A DNA stretch of 64,000 bases from Sphaerolaimus hirsutus (lineage: Eukaryota > Nematoda > Chromadorea > Monhysterida > Sphaerolaimidae): assembly GCA_964036195.1 (NCBI GenBank), contig OZ038457.1, positions 25,864,787 through 25,928,786 on the forward strand, given 5' to 3'. This document shows positions 25,401 through 34,447 of this stretch, in pieces. Below the pieces are notes generated by a model. It was given only the letters and a program-made list of their open reading frames with translations, made no database searches and had not been told where the DNA came from. The position numbers and the translations under genes are program-made. Numbering within the stretch: position 1 is the stretch's first letter; each line of letters starts with the position of its first letter.

Positions 25401-28400
25401 AGATTGGGTAGTAGATGTGCAGAGAAAAAATGCAGCCAGAAATTCCACATATGATGATGGCTCGATAGCACAAATGCAGAGAGTGCCAATGTTGGTAAAT
25501 TGTTAAAAAGTTATTTAGAATGAAAATTTGAAAAATGTGCCTGAAAAATTTATCATTTCTTGTATCAGCAAGATACTCTGACTTTCATCCAATTGGCCAT
25601 GCAAATATTTTTGAGTGCTCTCGTAAGGATATTTTATTGGAAATTCTATATTGTCTGAGAAAATTTTCCAAGACATGGGTAAAATATGCTTGATGATGTC
25701 ATAGGGTTTCTCTCCCAAATTTTTATTATGACATCACCTTGGATGCTTTTAACGGGGCAGGCCCGATACGCACATTTGCCCGTTTTTTTCACTTGACACT
25801 TTTTCAAGTGATTTTCAGACATGAGTGAAGTGAAAAAAGTTCACTAATGTCATTGCGCAACATTTTTTCACTTCACTCATATCTGAAAATCACTTTTAAA
25901 AGTGTCAAGTGAAAAAAACGGGCAAATGTGCGTAACGGGCAGATGTGCGTATCAGTGCACCCCCCTTTTAACCTATGTGATGGAAAATTCTCTGGAACAC
26001 ACCTGCAACTTTCACTAAACTAAGGTCATGGGAACATTTATTAATTCCAATGTAAAAAACCATAGGGCCAGTCATTCAGCTTATCTGAATTTCAATACAA
26101 AAACAGCTATTTCCTTACTGCCTTCAGCAACTTCATTCATTCTCTCAACTATATTTCCATTAAACACAGTTCAAAGTCAAACAATGAAGGTGATAAATCA
26201 AGTGAGCAATCATTCTGTGTTGATCTTGCTGGGAGGCTGGACCTTTTACAAAAATTGGCAGACAAAGCCTTCAAGGAAAAATGGAATGAATTGTGGCTGA
26301 GAAAAAATGTTTGCAATGACAAATCAGTTCAGGATTCCAATGTGCCAGTTGTGCAAAAATCACTGCAAAATACTGACAAAAGATTATCAATTCTGGAAGA
26401 TGAGTTGAGCATGACTAATGCCCAAATCTGCATGGGGTGATTCATTGTCCTTTTAACTCTTATTTTCCAACTGGTTTTAATTAAATGGCTTGATACTGTG
26501 CATTTTCAGTTCGCACTGACAATGTGCCAGCATTTGTCAACCAGCCAGCCAAATGTCTGGAAATATTGTAAATCATTAAAGTTTTTTCATTTAAATGTTT
26601 TACATTTATGATCATGTTTTCACAATAATGAAAATATTTGTGTTAGGTACTTTACAAAAGTCACATGCATTAGTTGTCTTTTGTACACTGCCAAAGCAAA
26701 ACAACATACTGCACGTGCACAGTACAAAGTCCTAGAAGGAATCTAGGTTGAAAAAATTATATCACACATCCCCAGACAGGAACCAAAATCAAATCCTGAT
26801 GACATAATGGCCAGATTAGCAGCCATAGATGATGCCGTAGCTGACTCATCCAAAGACTTTTTGAACACCACCCCATTTAAAATGGATGAAGATTTTGAAA
26901 GAAAGTTAAATGTTGATGAACCTGAATTGACCACAGAAGAATTGGAAATGATCCAAAAGTTTCGAGACACCATTGAAACTGAGATCGTTGGTTTAAAATC
27001 AGAAGTTGCAAAACCACCCCCAGCAAAAGTGCCCAGGAGAGATGAGAGACAGTGGTCCAGAAATGAAAATGTAAATGAGTGTACTGAAAATGATTTTCAA
27101 ACATTGAAAATGAGAGATCTCACCCTGCAAGAGTATACTTTTGATAAAATGATCAATACAGCAACTTTGGATGAAACTGCTGAAAAAATCAATACCTTGT
27201 TTGATTGGTTGAAGGGTGATACAGATGTTGAAAATGTAGAAAGGGGTGAAAATCAGATAAATTCTGTCTCGTCTGAGGATTCTGGGCATCATAGCAATTG
27301 TGAGTGCCACTGTGACCATTTCATTTCACCATTTATGTTTCATATTTTTTCAGTTACTTTTTTGTTCTTGTTACTTTATGTTCAATTATTTACGTCCAGT
27401 CCATTGTGTTTTCATTTCAGTTGGGTTACTTTCCATTACATCTGTAAAAGCATTTTCACTACTCTAGATAGTAAAAAAAACTAAATAAATAAATAACTAA
27501 ATAATGGCACCACACACCAGTTTACAGCCAAACTGTTCAAAACTAATAAGATAGCGTTGAATGCATTTGAGTTTTGCTGGGATGTGTGTAACAACGATGG
27601 CCCCACATGCTAATTTAGAAATTTAATAATTAAACTTTTAGAGAGCAATTTTAGAACAATTTATCAGAGTAAGGTGTGTGTCAACTACAATGAAAAGAGA
27701 TCAAAAATAACTCATGATAGCAAACTCAAATGTGCTGAAAGATGATCGGAGTACTCAATTTTTGTTGAAAACTAGTGCGTGTAGGCACAATGATAAATAC
27801 CATAATTCATCACACCCCAAAATACCCCCAATTGCAGCACCCCCTGCGGCACCCCCCACTCAAGGCTCCGCCCCCTTCTCAGCGAGCCAACAGCACATCA
27901 CCAGCTCAACCACGGGCATATCGTCGAGCCTGAATAGGTCCATTGGATCGGCAGTTTCTGGAGGGGGGCCCACGGCACCCATCAGGGGCAGGGGGGTGCT
28001 CAAACAGCTGGGGGAGGTCCCCAGAATCCCCATGTGTGAGGACTGCAGGAAGGAAATTAGGTGGGTCATTTTTCCAGTCAATCAAAAGCTACAGTCTACT
28101 GACTGCATATTTTACTGATATCTACCATAACCCGTCCGAATAATGAACAAAGGTGGTATTCAATTGAGACCCGGAATTCATTGGATAATGATAGCAGTTT
28201 CTCCATGCACGGTCAATTCATTGTTTTTATAGGTCCAACACACACTAGTTGACAAGGACAACGGGTTCCCTTCCCATCCCAATTCAAAGCTGAGTAGTGA
28301 TGGAAAAGCGCCATGGCGCTGGCGCCAAAGCCCAAGCCCTGTAAAGTGTCAAATGTAAAGTCAAGTGTCATGTCAAATGTCAAGTCAAATGTCAAATGTA

Positions 28401-31400
28401 AAGTAAAGTGTCAAATGTAAAGTCAAGTGTCAAGTCAAATGTAAAGTAAAGTGTCAATTGTGTATCCAAATCTTATTTTTTTTGTATCCAAATCTTATGT
28501 TTTTGTATCCAAATCTTATTTCGAAAAACAAGATTTGGATACAAAAACATAAGATTTGGACACGAAAAATAAGATTTGGATACACAATTGACACTTTACT
28601 TTACATTTGACTTTACATTTGACACTTTACGTTACATTTGACATTTGACTTGACACTTTACTTTACATTTGACACTTTACTTTACACTTTACAGGGCTTG
28701 GGACTGCCCCCTGGTCTCTTATTGTAAACTATAGTATCCAGGGCCATAACCCCCCCCCCCACCCCACAGGGGCCCCTTTGTGTTGGCTCTATCAAAAGCC
28801 TGGTGCCCGGAGCATTTTATCTGCGCCCAGCCGAACTGCCACAGGCAATTGCTGGACATTGGCTTCGTTGAGGAGCAGGGCAAGAAGTATTGCGAGTATT
28901 GTTTTGAGCAATATTTAGCCCCCAAATGTGCCCAGTGTGGCAGGGCTGTCACTGGGGTGTGTATTTTAATTGTTGTAAAAAATTGTTTTGGTTGTTTTTG
29001 TAGGTTGGGAAAACTCCGATCATCCCTGGCAGCAGTCCCGCACCCTGTAAATAAGTGTAAAGTCAAGTGTCAAATGTCACACAAATTCGCCAAAATAAAG
29101 TGACCATTAGTAAGCATGAGACGCTCATGAATAATTGAAACATGCCGCCAAACATCAAATGTGGACAACATCCACAAATTCAACACACTCAAAAAGTTTG
29201 ACGAATTTCCATTGGAAAACGAAACACATAATGCCAGAACGGCAAACTGGGGCCAGTTCCGCAAGTGGAAAAGTTAAGAGTTCAAACTTAAGAGTTGAGT
29301 AAAATGACAAGTTACGAGTAAAGTTAAAACTTAAGAGTTAAGTAAAACAACAAATGATTTTACTCAACTCTTAACTCAACTTATCATTCATCATTTCACT
29401 CAACTCTTAAGTTTTAACTCTTAACTTTTCCACTTGTGGAACCGGCACCTGGTCGCAGGATTGTCTGAACGCGCTGGACAAGCAGTGGCACCCGGAGTGT
29501 TTCTGCTGCGCCGCCTGCAGGCAGCCTTTCGGCAACAACTCGTTCTTTTTGGAAGACGGAAAGGCTTATTGCGAGAAAGGTCAGTTTTACTCTCATTGAT
29601 GTGTTATGTGAATATAAACTCGTGTTTAGGTACTCTAAATACACCCAATTTTTGCATACATGGAATGATTAATTAAAATTAAATTCATCACAAGATTTTA
29701 TTCATAGAATTATGCTAGAATTACCGTATTTCCTCGAAATACCCACAGGGGTTTATTTTTTCAGAGTGGAAATTTTGAGGGGGATATTTCCAGGGGAGGT
29801 TATTCGAGGGGGGGGGTATTATTTCGTCAGAAATTTTCGTGAAATGGGTAGTGAACATTATGTGAAAACATGCCCAAAAGGGGTAATAAACGTGACTAAA
29901 TAGGATATATGTGGGCATATTAACGTACATCGCTACTCACATTGGGTATGTGTAGCTGCGGTGCAAACCGGCAGCTAAAAATACATCATGTAAATTTACG
30001 TTACATACAAGATGTACATCATTTCAGAGGGGGTATTACGAGGGGGGGTTTATTTTTTCCCCATCTCGAAAAAAACTGGGGGTATTTCGAGGGGGCGGGG
30101 GTTAACTCAAGGGGGTATTTCGAGGAAATACGATACGCACATAAATACATTCCCACAGTATTCCCAGAAAAACACACATCCACTGCATGCAACCCCCCCA
30201 AATCCCCCCTGCAGACTGGAACACAATGTTCACCACCAAATGTGTTTCGTGTCAATTCCCAATTGAATCTGGAGACAAATGGGTCGAGGCCCTGGGCGGC
30301 GCTTACCATTCGGAGTGTTTTGAGTGCTCGGTCGGTTTTGTTGTTGTGTTAAAAAAGTTGATTTTGAAGGGTAAGATGTTCAAAGGTAAGGGTTCAAAAT
30401 GGGTGTTTTTGGGAGCAGAGTTGACAAAATCTGAGTAAACAAATATATTTTTGCAATGCTACCAATTTTGCTAGGAAGATTGAGTGACATTGAAGCGGGA
30501 ATTAGAGCTCAGCGTCGATTCGACGTGAAATGATGACGTGAAATGTCGTCGTGAAATTAATTACACAAGTGTGGATTATGCTACGGGTCTACAATTTTCT
30601 AAGGATAATATATGAATCAATACCTTAATCGTGTCCAATACTGAGTGTTATCAGCCACAACTAGAGCGAATTGAAAAAATCAACATTTCACGTCACAGTG
30701 TCAGGGAACAACTTGACATTTCACGTCAGACTGCTGCTTGCAATAGTCTGACGTGAAATGTCAAGTTGTTCCCTGACACTGTGACGTGAAATGATGATGA
30801 CGTGAAATGATAAAAATTGAATTTTTCAATTCGCTCTAGTTGTGGCTGATAACACTCAGTATTGGACACGATTAAGGTATTGATTCATATATTATCCTTA
30901 GAGAATTGTAGACCCGTAGCATGATCCACACTCGTGTAATTAATTTCACGACGACATTTCACGTCATCATTTCACGTCGAATCGACGCTGAGCTCTAATT
31001 CCGGCCTGAGAGAAAAAAATGGTAAAAAATTACATAAAATTGTTTTTCAACCACCTTGGGAGAAATGTTTACCCTGGGCAAACAAGTTTTTTTCTTTGCA
31101 CACATGATGGCAGATCCGTTTCCCACATTTGGGAATTAAGCTCTTACCACACTACATGCCAGGGTATCTTGAATAGTGAACGTGAACTAGCGATTTTGGT
31201 GGTGAAAATCTATTAAAAAGCATGAAAAGTAACAATTTTGAGCAACAATTTGGATACAATTAATTTCTCAAAAATCGCTCGGGATAGGTAGATAGCTGGG
31301 CGATTTTTTTTTTTTTTGGGGGGGGGGGGGTTAGGGGGTAGTAACCCAAAATTTTGTCTCCGGGATAGATAGATGAGCGGTATTGAGGGGGGGGTAACCC

Positions 31401-31756
31401 CCCCCCATTCGAGACACCTGCTACATGCATGAATACACATGTAGCAAAAATGTATAACATCCTAAATTTAAAAGTCCAATTGAACATCAAGTATATGCAA
31501 TTTTTATGTTTCCCAGGTGCCAGTTATGCTATAAGCAAAGTTAAGGGAAAATTTATGTTATAAGTAAATTAAAACTTAAAATGGCATATTAAAAGTAATA
31601 TGAAAACTTTGCATCTAGCGGAACTGGCCCCGTAAGTGATAAAACGACAAGTACCACGTTCACGAAAAAAATTCTTTACAGTACTGCCATCAAAATCTGG
31701 AGGGCCAAAGTTTTTATGCAAAGGGAGGCCGACCTTACTGCAAGGCACACGCTTGA
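16389..31756 (+). CDS. PDZ and LIM domain Z-disc scaffold protein, ZASP/LDB3 type
   Basis: Seventeen coding exons: 16389-16465, 16722-16919, 17124-17290, 17592-17788, 18175-18360, 18598-18758, 20048-20164, 20640-20843, 22177-22371, 22747-22803, 23307-23433, 23813-23963, 27838-28060, 28770-28956, 29459-29579, 30215-30330, 31682-31756. Every junction has GT and AG, and the phases agree throughout, giving 852 residues. The order is an N-terminal PDZ (WGFRLAGG carboxylate loop), a Ser/Gly/Pro/Gln-rich linker, a first LIM domain, a second Pro/Gln-rich linker, and three LIM domains at the C-terminus. The phrases RGPFVLALSKAWCPEHFIC and DIGFVEEQGKKYCEYCFE match the Zasp52/LDB3 LIM cluster closely. 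Proteins of this family bind alpha-actinin through the PDZ domain and organise muscle Z-discs and integrin attachment sites. The exon 5 donor (18,360 or 18,354) and the 5' UTR are the least certain parts. Alternative splicing is typical of the family but cannot be seen here. Confidence 0.92.
16506..16668. repeat. TGTAAAATG foldback in ZASP-like intron 1
   Basis: CACTCCCAGACCCTGTAAAA and TTTTACAGTGTCTGGGAGTG are near-perfect inverted ends. The element fills most of the 256-bp intron and ends about 50 bp before the exon 2 acceptor. Confidence 0.8.
16722..16919 (+). CDS. ZASP-like exon 2: rest of PDZ domain
   Basis: Codes GGSEFSQPLAIAGVAAGSLA, AERAGLKDGDVLQTL and QGAGNNVDLIVQR. These are the PDZ core: the beta-B/beta-C turn, the 'G-S-A-x-x-A-G-L-x-x-G-D' signature, and the last strand. 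The exon is strongly GC-rich compared with the surrounding introns. Confidence 0.93.
17124..17290 (+). CDS. ZASP-like exon 3: Ser/Gly-rich linker
   Basis: Follows an acceptor CTACACCCCAG. It codes GSGGSGRVYSS...SSFKSYSSST...THVVERDSHYGSSG. Its donor is GTTAGT. Low-complexity linker, presumably disordered. The frame continues exactly from exon 2. Confidence 0.8.
17592..17788 (+). CDS. ZASP-like exon 4: His/Gln/Ser-rich linker
   Basis: Codes GHRETHSTSQSQHTHSQSHQ, a Val/Pro stretch, then QHQHQQHQQANVKVSLESHS. It follows CCCCCACAG and ends in GAG|GTTGGG. The Gln/His tract is a plausible length-variable segment. Confidence 0.78.
18175..18360 (+). CDS. ZASP-like exon 5: VGLTNIPGFNRAAEPW segment
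   Basis: Opens VGLTNIPGFNRAAEPWSRGA and continues into an Ala/Pro/His-rich tail. The opening reads as a conserved block within the linker, possibly a counterpart of the alpha-actinin-binding motif region, but I cannot assign it firmly. The 3' end could be 18,360 (GTCGGT) or 18,354 (GTTTCC). Both keep the frame. Confidence 0.7.
18598..18758 (+). CDS. ZASP-like exon 6: Pro/Ala-rich linker
   Basis: Codes PAMAPPAFSTPLMPAALVSG followed by Pro/Ala repeats and NVTHHTSSATVTH. It follows CACCCCAG and ends at GC|GTGCGT. Low complexity, but the phase joins both neighbours. Confidence 0.7.
19083..19638. mobile_element. Mariner-like non-autonomous element, copy 1
   Basis: ACAGGGTGGCCCATGTCAGG at the left and CTGACGTGGGCCACCCTGTA at the right, next to TA dinucleotides as expected for Tc1/mariner-type insertion. 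The interior has repeated CAAATTTTGTATGG and AAATGTACCCCATTTGTTGTG segments in both orientations. It lies in intron 6 of the ZASP-like gene. The second copy is at 38,169. Confidence 0.75.
20048..20164 (+). CDS. ZASP-like exon 7: basic linker segment
   Basis: Codes PSLNKKIPERELKVNSATLA then LIREQEGDRARSRSPAPP. It follows AAATTTCAG and ends at CCAG|GTAGGG. Charged and less repetitive than the neighbours, so it may be a conserved helix. Confidence 0.82.
20640..20843 (+). CDS. ZASP-like exon 8: pre-LIM helix and first zinc ligands
   Basis: Codes QSEAELAELRQMSLHHEHSH, then KRLTHALHAEGG, and ends VCDGCGRYI with the Arg codon split. The CxxC pair gives the first two zinc ligands of LIM1. The acceptor tract is almost pure C. 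Confidence 0.9.
20887..21052. repeat. TGTAAAATG foldback in ZASP-like intron 8
   Basis: Begins CACTCCCGGATCCTGTAAAA about 45 bp after the exon 8 donor. The right end reads GTGGCATTTACAGGGC. Interior words are AAAGTGTCAAAAGTCATG. Confidence 0.65.
21420..21606. repeat. CCAAATCTTAT foldback
   Basis: GTGTATCCAAATCTTATTG words on the left are mirrored by ATAAGATTTGGATACA on the right, inside wider CAAATGTAAA arms. A second copy forms the core of 28,328-28,713, and a one-sided array is at 57,080-57,220. Confidence 0.7.
22177..22371 (+). CDS. ZASP-like exon 9: rest of LIM1
   Basis: Codes SGMFCTAGGRNLHASCFKCS, TCGTPL, then GKMYCEIHAQQRHR. The His/Cys spacing completes LIM1. It ends in the consensus donor GTAAGT after GAF. 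The acceptor is a run of C. Confidence 0.93.
22747..22803 (+). CDS. ZASP-like exon 10: 57-base linker exon
   Basis: Codes ARAPRVEQPRMGPDSVRA between TGATTTTCAG and GTGAGT, and the phases fit exons 9 and 11. Too small to find by ORF length. Possibly a cassette exon, since skipping it keeps the frame. Confidence 0.8.
23307..23433 (+). CDS. ZASP-like exon 11: linker
   Basis: Codes YQPEILKPGPVNMHTQMHVG, then SASHMSPHSRGVPTQHKMPS and RM. It follows CACCCCCCAG and its donor is GTTGGT. Met/His/Pro-rich, with no domain. Confidence 0.8.
23813..23963 (+). CDS. ZASP-like exon 12: Gln/Gly/Pro-rich linker
   Basis: Codes MQQQEYSNYTSSQQEYHSGG, a Gly run, PAPMPQQTYQQYQPP. It follows a C-run acceptor and ends at CCTG|GTGAGA. 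The intron after it (3.9 kb) houses a separate nested gene. Confidence 0.82.
24435..24659 (+). CDS. Possible upstream exon of the nested gene
   Basis: An open frame from ATG at 24,435 codes KVQNILKNLGKLPNTNDLAN and QHRNSLQLLHSYQHAATMS. A usable donor follows SYFKSK (AAAA|GTGTGT). Its phase does not join cleanly to the next exon as I have drawn it, so either a boundary is wrong or it is not an exon. Confidence 0.35.
25145..27467 (+). CDS. Unrecognised gene nested in a ZASP-like intron
   Basis: Exons about 25145-25494, 26177-26436, 26776-27299 and 27421-27467. The last three junctions agree in phase (TTG|; ATG GG|A; AAT T|TT), and the stop TAG at 27465 is followed by AATAAATAAATAA, a likely polyadenylation signal. 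Segments include LLPEATLELLERSLDQSCQL, DKSSVPDWVVDVQRKNAARN, LAGRLDLLQKLADKAFKEKW, RLSILEDELSMTNAQICM, MARLAAIDDAVADSSKDFLN and EPELTTEELEMIQKFRDTIE. The product is hydrophilic, with basic N-terminal and acidic C-terminal halves and likely coiled coils. I see no catalytic domain or signal peptide. A coiled-coil cytoskeletal or centrosomal protein is possible, but I do not recognise the family. Codon use is AT-rich, unlike its host gene. The start and first exon are unresolved. Confidence 0.65.
25757..25955. repeat. Foldback in intron 1 of the nested gene
   Basis: GATACGCACATTTGCCCGTT at the left is mirrored by CGGGCAAATGTGCG and a second GGGCAGATGTGCGTATC at the right. The arms continue through TTTTTTCACTTGACACTTTT. 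The loop is short. Confidence 0.7.
27838..28060 (+). CDS. ZASP-like exon 13: linker and first ligands of LIM2
   Basis: Codes APPAAPPTQGSAPFSASQQH, a Ser/Thr stretch, GRGVLKQLGEVPRIPMCEDC and RKEI. The 'RGVL...VPR.P.C..C...IRGPF' pattern is the hallmark just before the C-terminal LIM triplet of Zasp52 and PDLIM proteins. Confidence 0.92.
28328..28713. repeat. TGTAAAGTG foldback with CCAAATCTTAT core
   Basis: CCCAAGCCCTGTAAAGTGTC at the left and GACACTTTACTTTACACTTT then ACAGGGCTTGGGACTGCC at the right. A nested inverted repeat of ATCCAAATCTTAT lies in the middle. It occupies more than half of intron 13, ending about 55 bp before the LIM2 acceptor. Confidence 0.8.
28770..28956 (+). CDS. ZASP-like exon 14: LIM2
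   Basis: Codes GPFVLALSKAWCPEHFICAQ, PNCHRQLLDIGFVEEQGKKY, CEYCFEQYLAPKCAQCGRAV. It has the full set of Cys/His ligands and continues into the first CxxC of LIM3. It is the best-conserved exon in the window. The acceptor tract is C-rich. Confidence 0.95.
29270..29440. repeat. Foldback of TTAAGAGTT words before exon 15
   Basis: CCAGTTCCGCAAGTGGAAAA and AAGTTAAGAGTTCAAACTT on the left are mirrored by AAGTTTTAACTCTTAACTTTTCC and CACTTGTGGAACCGG on the right. The right end reaches to about 20 bp from the exon 15 acceptor. Confidence 0.7.
29459..29579 (+). CDS. ZASP-like exon 15: LIM3
   Basis: Codes DCLNALDKQWHPECFCCAAC, RQPFGNNSFFLEDGKAYCEK. It matches the DCL/WHPECF/FFLEDG/AYCE pattern of the penultimate LIM in Zasp52. 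The donor is GTCAGT. The intron before it is mainly foldback sequence of AGTTAAGAGTT words (29,270-29,430). Confidence 0.95.
29722..30134. repeat. ACCGTATT palindrome in ZASP-like intron 15
   Basis: TACCGTATTTCCTCGAAATA on the left and TATTTCGAGGAAATACGATA on the right, with G runs (GAGGGGGGGG) inside. A very similar copy, including the spacer, is at 58,653-59,068. Confidence 0.78.
30215..30330 (+). CDS. ZASP-like exon 16: first half of LIM4
   Basis: Codes DWNTMFTTKCVSCQFPIESG, DKWVEALGGAYHSECFECS. It matches the W-N-x-x-F-T-T-K-C opening of the last LIM in Zasp52/LDB3. The acceptor is CCCCCCTGCAG and the donor follows TCG|GTCGGT. Confidence 0.95.
30495..31005. mobile_element. Foldback element, copy 2 of 3
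   Basis: GCGGGAATTAGAGCTCAGCG at the left and CGCTGAGCTCTAATTCCGGC at the right, a palindrome nearly identical over its length to copies 1 and 3. It lies in the last ZASP-like intron. The centre repeats GTCTGACGTGAAATGTCAAG in both directions. Confidence 0.88.
31225..31400. repeat. CTATCTATC-family fragment
   Basis: GGATAGGTAGATAGCTGG and a GGGGGGGGG/TTTTTTTTTT run followed by CCGGGATAGATAGATGAG. One-sided piece of the family seen whole at 6067 and 48,478. Confidence 0.55.
31682..31756 (+). CDS. ZASP-like exon 17: end of LIM4 and stop
   Basis: Codes YCHQNLEGQSFYAKGGRPYC, KAHA, then TGA. This is the end typical of Zasp52 proteins (N-L-E-G-Q-S-F-Y-x-K-G-G-R-P-x-C). An AT-rich 3' UTR follows. 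I saw no exact AATAAA close by. Confidence 0.96.
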   Translation, partial: YCHQNLEGQSFYAKGGRPYCKAHA

Positions 31757-32528
31757 TTTTTTTATTCTTTTGTATGCAAATTTTATGATTTTTAATTTTT
31801 TCTACTTTTTGAGGTTTTTAGCAGCTGTTTTTGTGGGCGGAGTCTTGTTTCTGGACACATTTATCTGATGCATAATTTGCTTTGTTTGCTGATGATTATG
31901 ATTGAGAGCATTGATTTAGGTATTGATTGATATTTAGGAGTGAATGAGATGTTTACTTGATTCTTCATGAAAGTATCTATTTATTCAAATATATTGAAAT
32001 ATATTTTAAGTATATATGTAATAGATGACAGCTATAAATTTATAGGATACCTATGTAGATAAGCCTACAACACCTTTTGTGCCTTTTTTAACTTTTCCAT
32101 CATGTTGAAACTGTCATTGACAAAATACTGCTCTAGGACTATGTTTGTTTTGCATTCTTCATAAATTGCACAATGCAGTGTTTTTTTATAAAATAGTTGA
32201 GATGCTACTTGTCCTTTACAATATGTTGGCATAACTTTCTTTAGAAAGGAACTTCAAGATTTTGGTGTGAATGGATACCCTTTTAGTACCTATATTACCT
32301 GTAAACCATATTTATGTATTTAAATTTTATAAATATTCTATAGCTCATCCCTTTGTAGAATATTTACCTGTGTGGAATATATTTAGTAGGAATATTAAGT
32401 TTACTGTATTGAAATCGCTTACAGACGTTATTGAAGCTGCCAATGAAAGACAAAATGTTTTTAAGTGTATAGTTAAGCATGCAAAGTCGATTCTTGGCTG
32501 AAACAATCACAATTACTGGCTAGCTAAC
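31757..32528. other. 3' flank of the ZASP-like gene
   Basis: AT-rich DNA that probably includes the 3' UTR. The 32,271-32,501 ORF has no recognised domain. No repeat with clear ends. Confidence 0.4.
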
Positions 32529-32531
32529 TGG

Positions 32532-32702
32532 TCGAATGGGCCCACACACGCTAGTTGACATCGAGACAAAATGTCAACTGGTGCCGATCCCGATTCAAAG
32601 CTTACTGAAGAGTGGACGAACGACGTTCAAACGTAATATTTGAATTAGGAACGAATCAATTGACATTTGGTTCCGGGGTCAACTAGCGTGCGTGGGGCTA
32701 TT
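32532..32702. repeat. CACACACTAGTTGACA-family inverted repeat
   Basis: GGGCCCACACACGCTAGTTG at the left and CAACTAGCGTGCGTGGGGC at the right, around AAAATGTCAACTGG. Related copies are at 34,391, 59,440, 60,073 and 63,225. Confidence 0.65.
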
Positions 32703-32872
32703 GGAGGGGGGCTAGGTGATAGAAATTTTGTCAAAATGAATGCAAATCCAGAACTCAATATCTCGTCCAATTCTCAGTTGATTGTCACCAATGAACACTT
32801 AAAATGATCAGAATCACCGGGAGATTTCATTTTTATATTCTGATTATCTGTATGCCCTCTCTGTCATGCAAT

Positions 32873-33516
32873 TGAGGCGTCCAATTCTAAAAGTCGACAA
32901 GTCCAAAATATGAAAATTTCGAGTTAGGCCCGAAAACGTCATCTGGGGCTACTTCCGCACATTTTTCATCATTTTCCATAAATTTTTTGACCTCATATGC
33001 CCATATGGCAAAGTGCCAAATTTGACATTTTTGGGAAAAATGCAAAAAAAATTGGGCAAGAAGTCAACAAGTCCACTTAGTTTTGGGCTAAAAGTCGACA
33101 AGTCCACCTTCCGCCACCTTATTTTATGGGAAAAAACCGCAAGAAATGTGATAAGTCCATCATGGACACCGATTTCTAAAAGTCGACAAGTCCATAAATT
33201 TCCCATAAGGCAGGCGCAGATTGGACGGTAACAAAAATGTTCTCGAGTGCAAGAAGTCGACAAGTCCATTTTCCTCCCCAAAACGGTTTTGTTCGGTCCG
33301 AGTAGAATTTTATAGACACCCAATTTTTTCATTATACGTTGAGAGCAGGGGCTGAAAATTTGACACTTTATTGTTAACATTTGAAACTTAATGTTGAGCA
33401 TGAGAGAGCCCCATTGGACACGCACCTCGGACCTGGAATTGGAAATGAAACTTAAAATGCGATTTACTCAAAATCGCATTTTGTGGACTTGTCGACTTTT
33501 AGAATTAGACGCCTCA
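32873..33516. repeat. AAAAGTCGACAAGTCCA inverted-repeat element
   Basis: TGAGGCGTCCAATTCTAAAA at the left and TTTTAGAATTAGACGCCTCA at the right. Several internal copies of AGTCGACAAGTCCA occur in both directions. A partial relative is at 45,070-45,443. Confidence 0.7.
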
Positions 33517-34390
33517 ATTTTTTTATGGTTGGTAGATGGAAGTTTAAAGTGCTACAGCTCTTGATTGGAAAGAGATGTCGAAATAATGTTTGTGCCAGAT
33601 AAATTCTTTTGCCCAAAGTATAAACCAGCATGCCCAAAAATAAGTTTTTAGCGTTCAAAATGTATTTAGGCATCACTACTCTGACGACAAAAATAAAATT
33701 TGCAGGTTGTCCTGGTCATTTTAAGCGTTAAACGATCCAAATCGGCCCAGAAATAGCCAATATTTTAAGCTTCAAAATCTGTCTCCAGATCGGCCATGCA
33801 AAATAAACACCTTTTTATAGAGCCCCCTTATCTCGGGACTGGGGGATTTTTCGACCAAACAAAAACATTTCAGCATAGCCCAGACTCCAAATCCCAATAT
33901 ACCCGAAGGGCATCAAAATCGGCCAACGTACAACAGAATGGGACGCAGGAATATGTGTAATATTTGTATGAGATGGCAAAAAATGTGAGAAACTGAGTTT
34001 ACAGCCTGATAATATTTAGAACCCTGCTATTTACTGTAAAAAGTCAAGCGAAAATAAATCACCCCAGAAAACTCAACAACATTTAACACCAAAATGAGTA
34101 GATTTTTTTAGTTTTTATTCATTTATCAGTACCATATCACAGAGCAACAAACGGATTATACCCATATAATTTCAATTTTACAAACATTTAGCTGTAAAAA
34201 TGGCCACCATATGCAAATGTTGTCAATAACACAAGCCGTATTGGAAGCAATTTTGAAAGACACGAGCGAAAATGATTGATCTGTTATGGATTGATACATG
34301 CTTCATTTTGTGCCTGCGCACACCAGTTGACAAGCAGAGCTTCGACAACAGGAAATCAGTTTTCAAAATAAATATTTGAGTTTACCATAA
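33517..34390. other. Non-coding stretch
   Basis: No gene is supported. A segment near 33,900 (GGGCATCAAAATCGGCCAAC) repeats sequence near 18,058, so both are pieces of one dispersed repeat. Confidence 0.45.
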
Positions 34391-34447
34391 TGGCCCTACA
34401 CACACTAGCTAGTTGATTTTGTGAAAACTGGAATGGCCACATGTATT

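Noticed and set aside
26510-26572. Small exon of the nested gene after CATTTTCAG
   Set aside because: Joining it to the exon ending at 26,436 puts a TGA after three codons, whereas the exon starting at 26,776 joins in phase.
25145-27467. Assignment of the nested gene to a centriolar (KIAA0753/moonraker-like) or FSIP1-like family
   Set aside because: Only vague resemblance in charge pattern and a few words. No run of conserved residues supports either name.
32949-33425. 158-residue minus-strand ORF
   Set aside because: It lies wholly inside the AAGTCGACAAGTCC inverted-repeat element, and similar peptide pieces appear at 45,002-45,322 in the partial copy.
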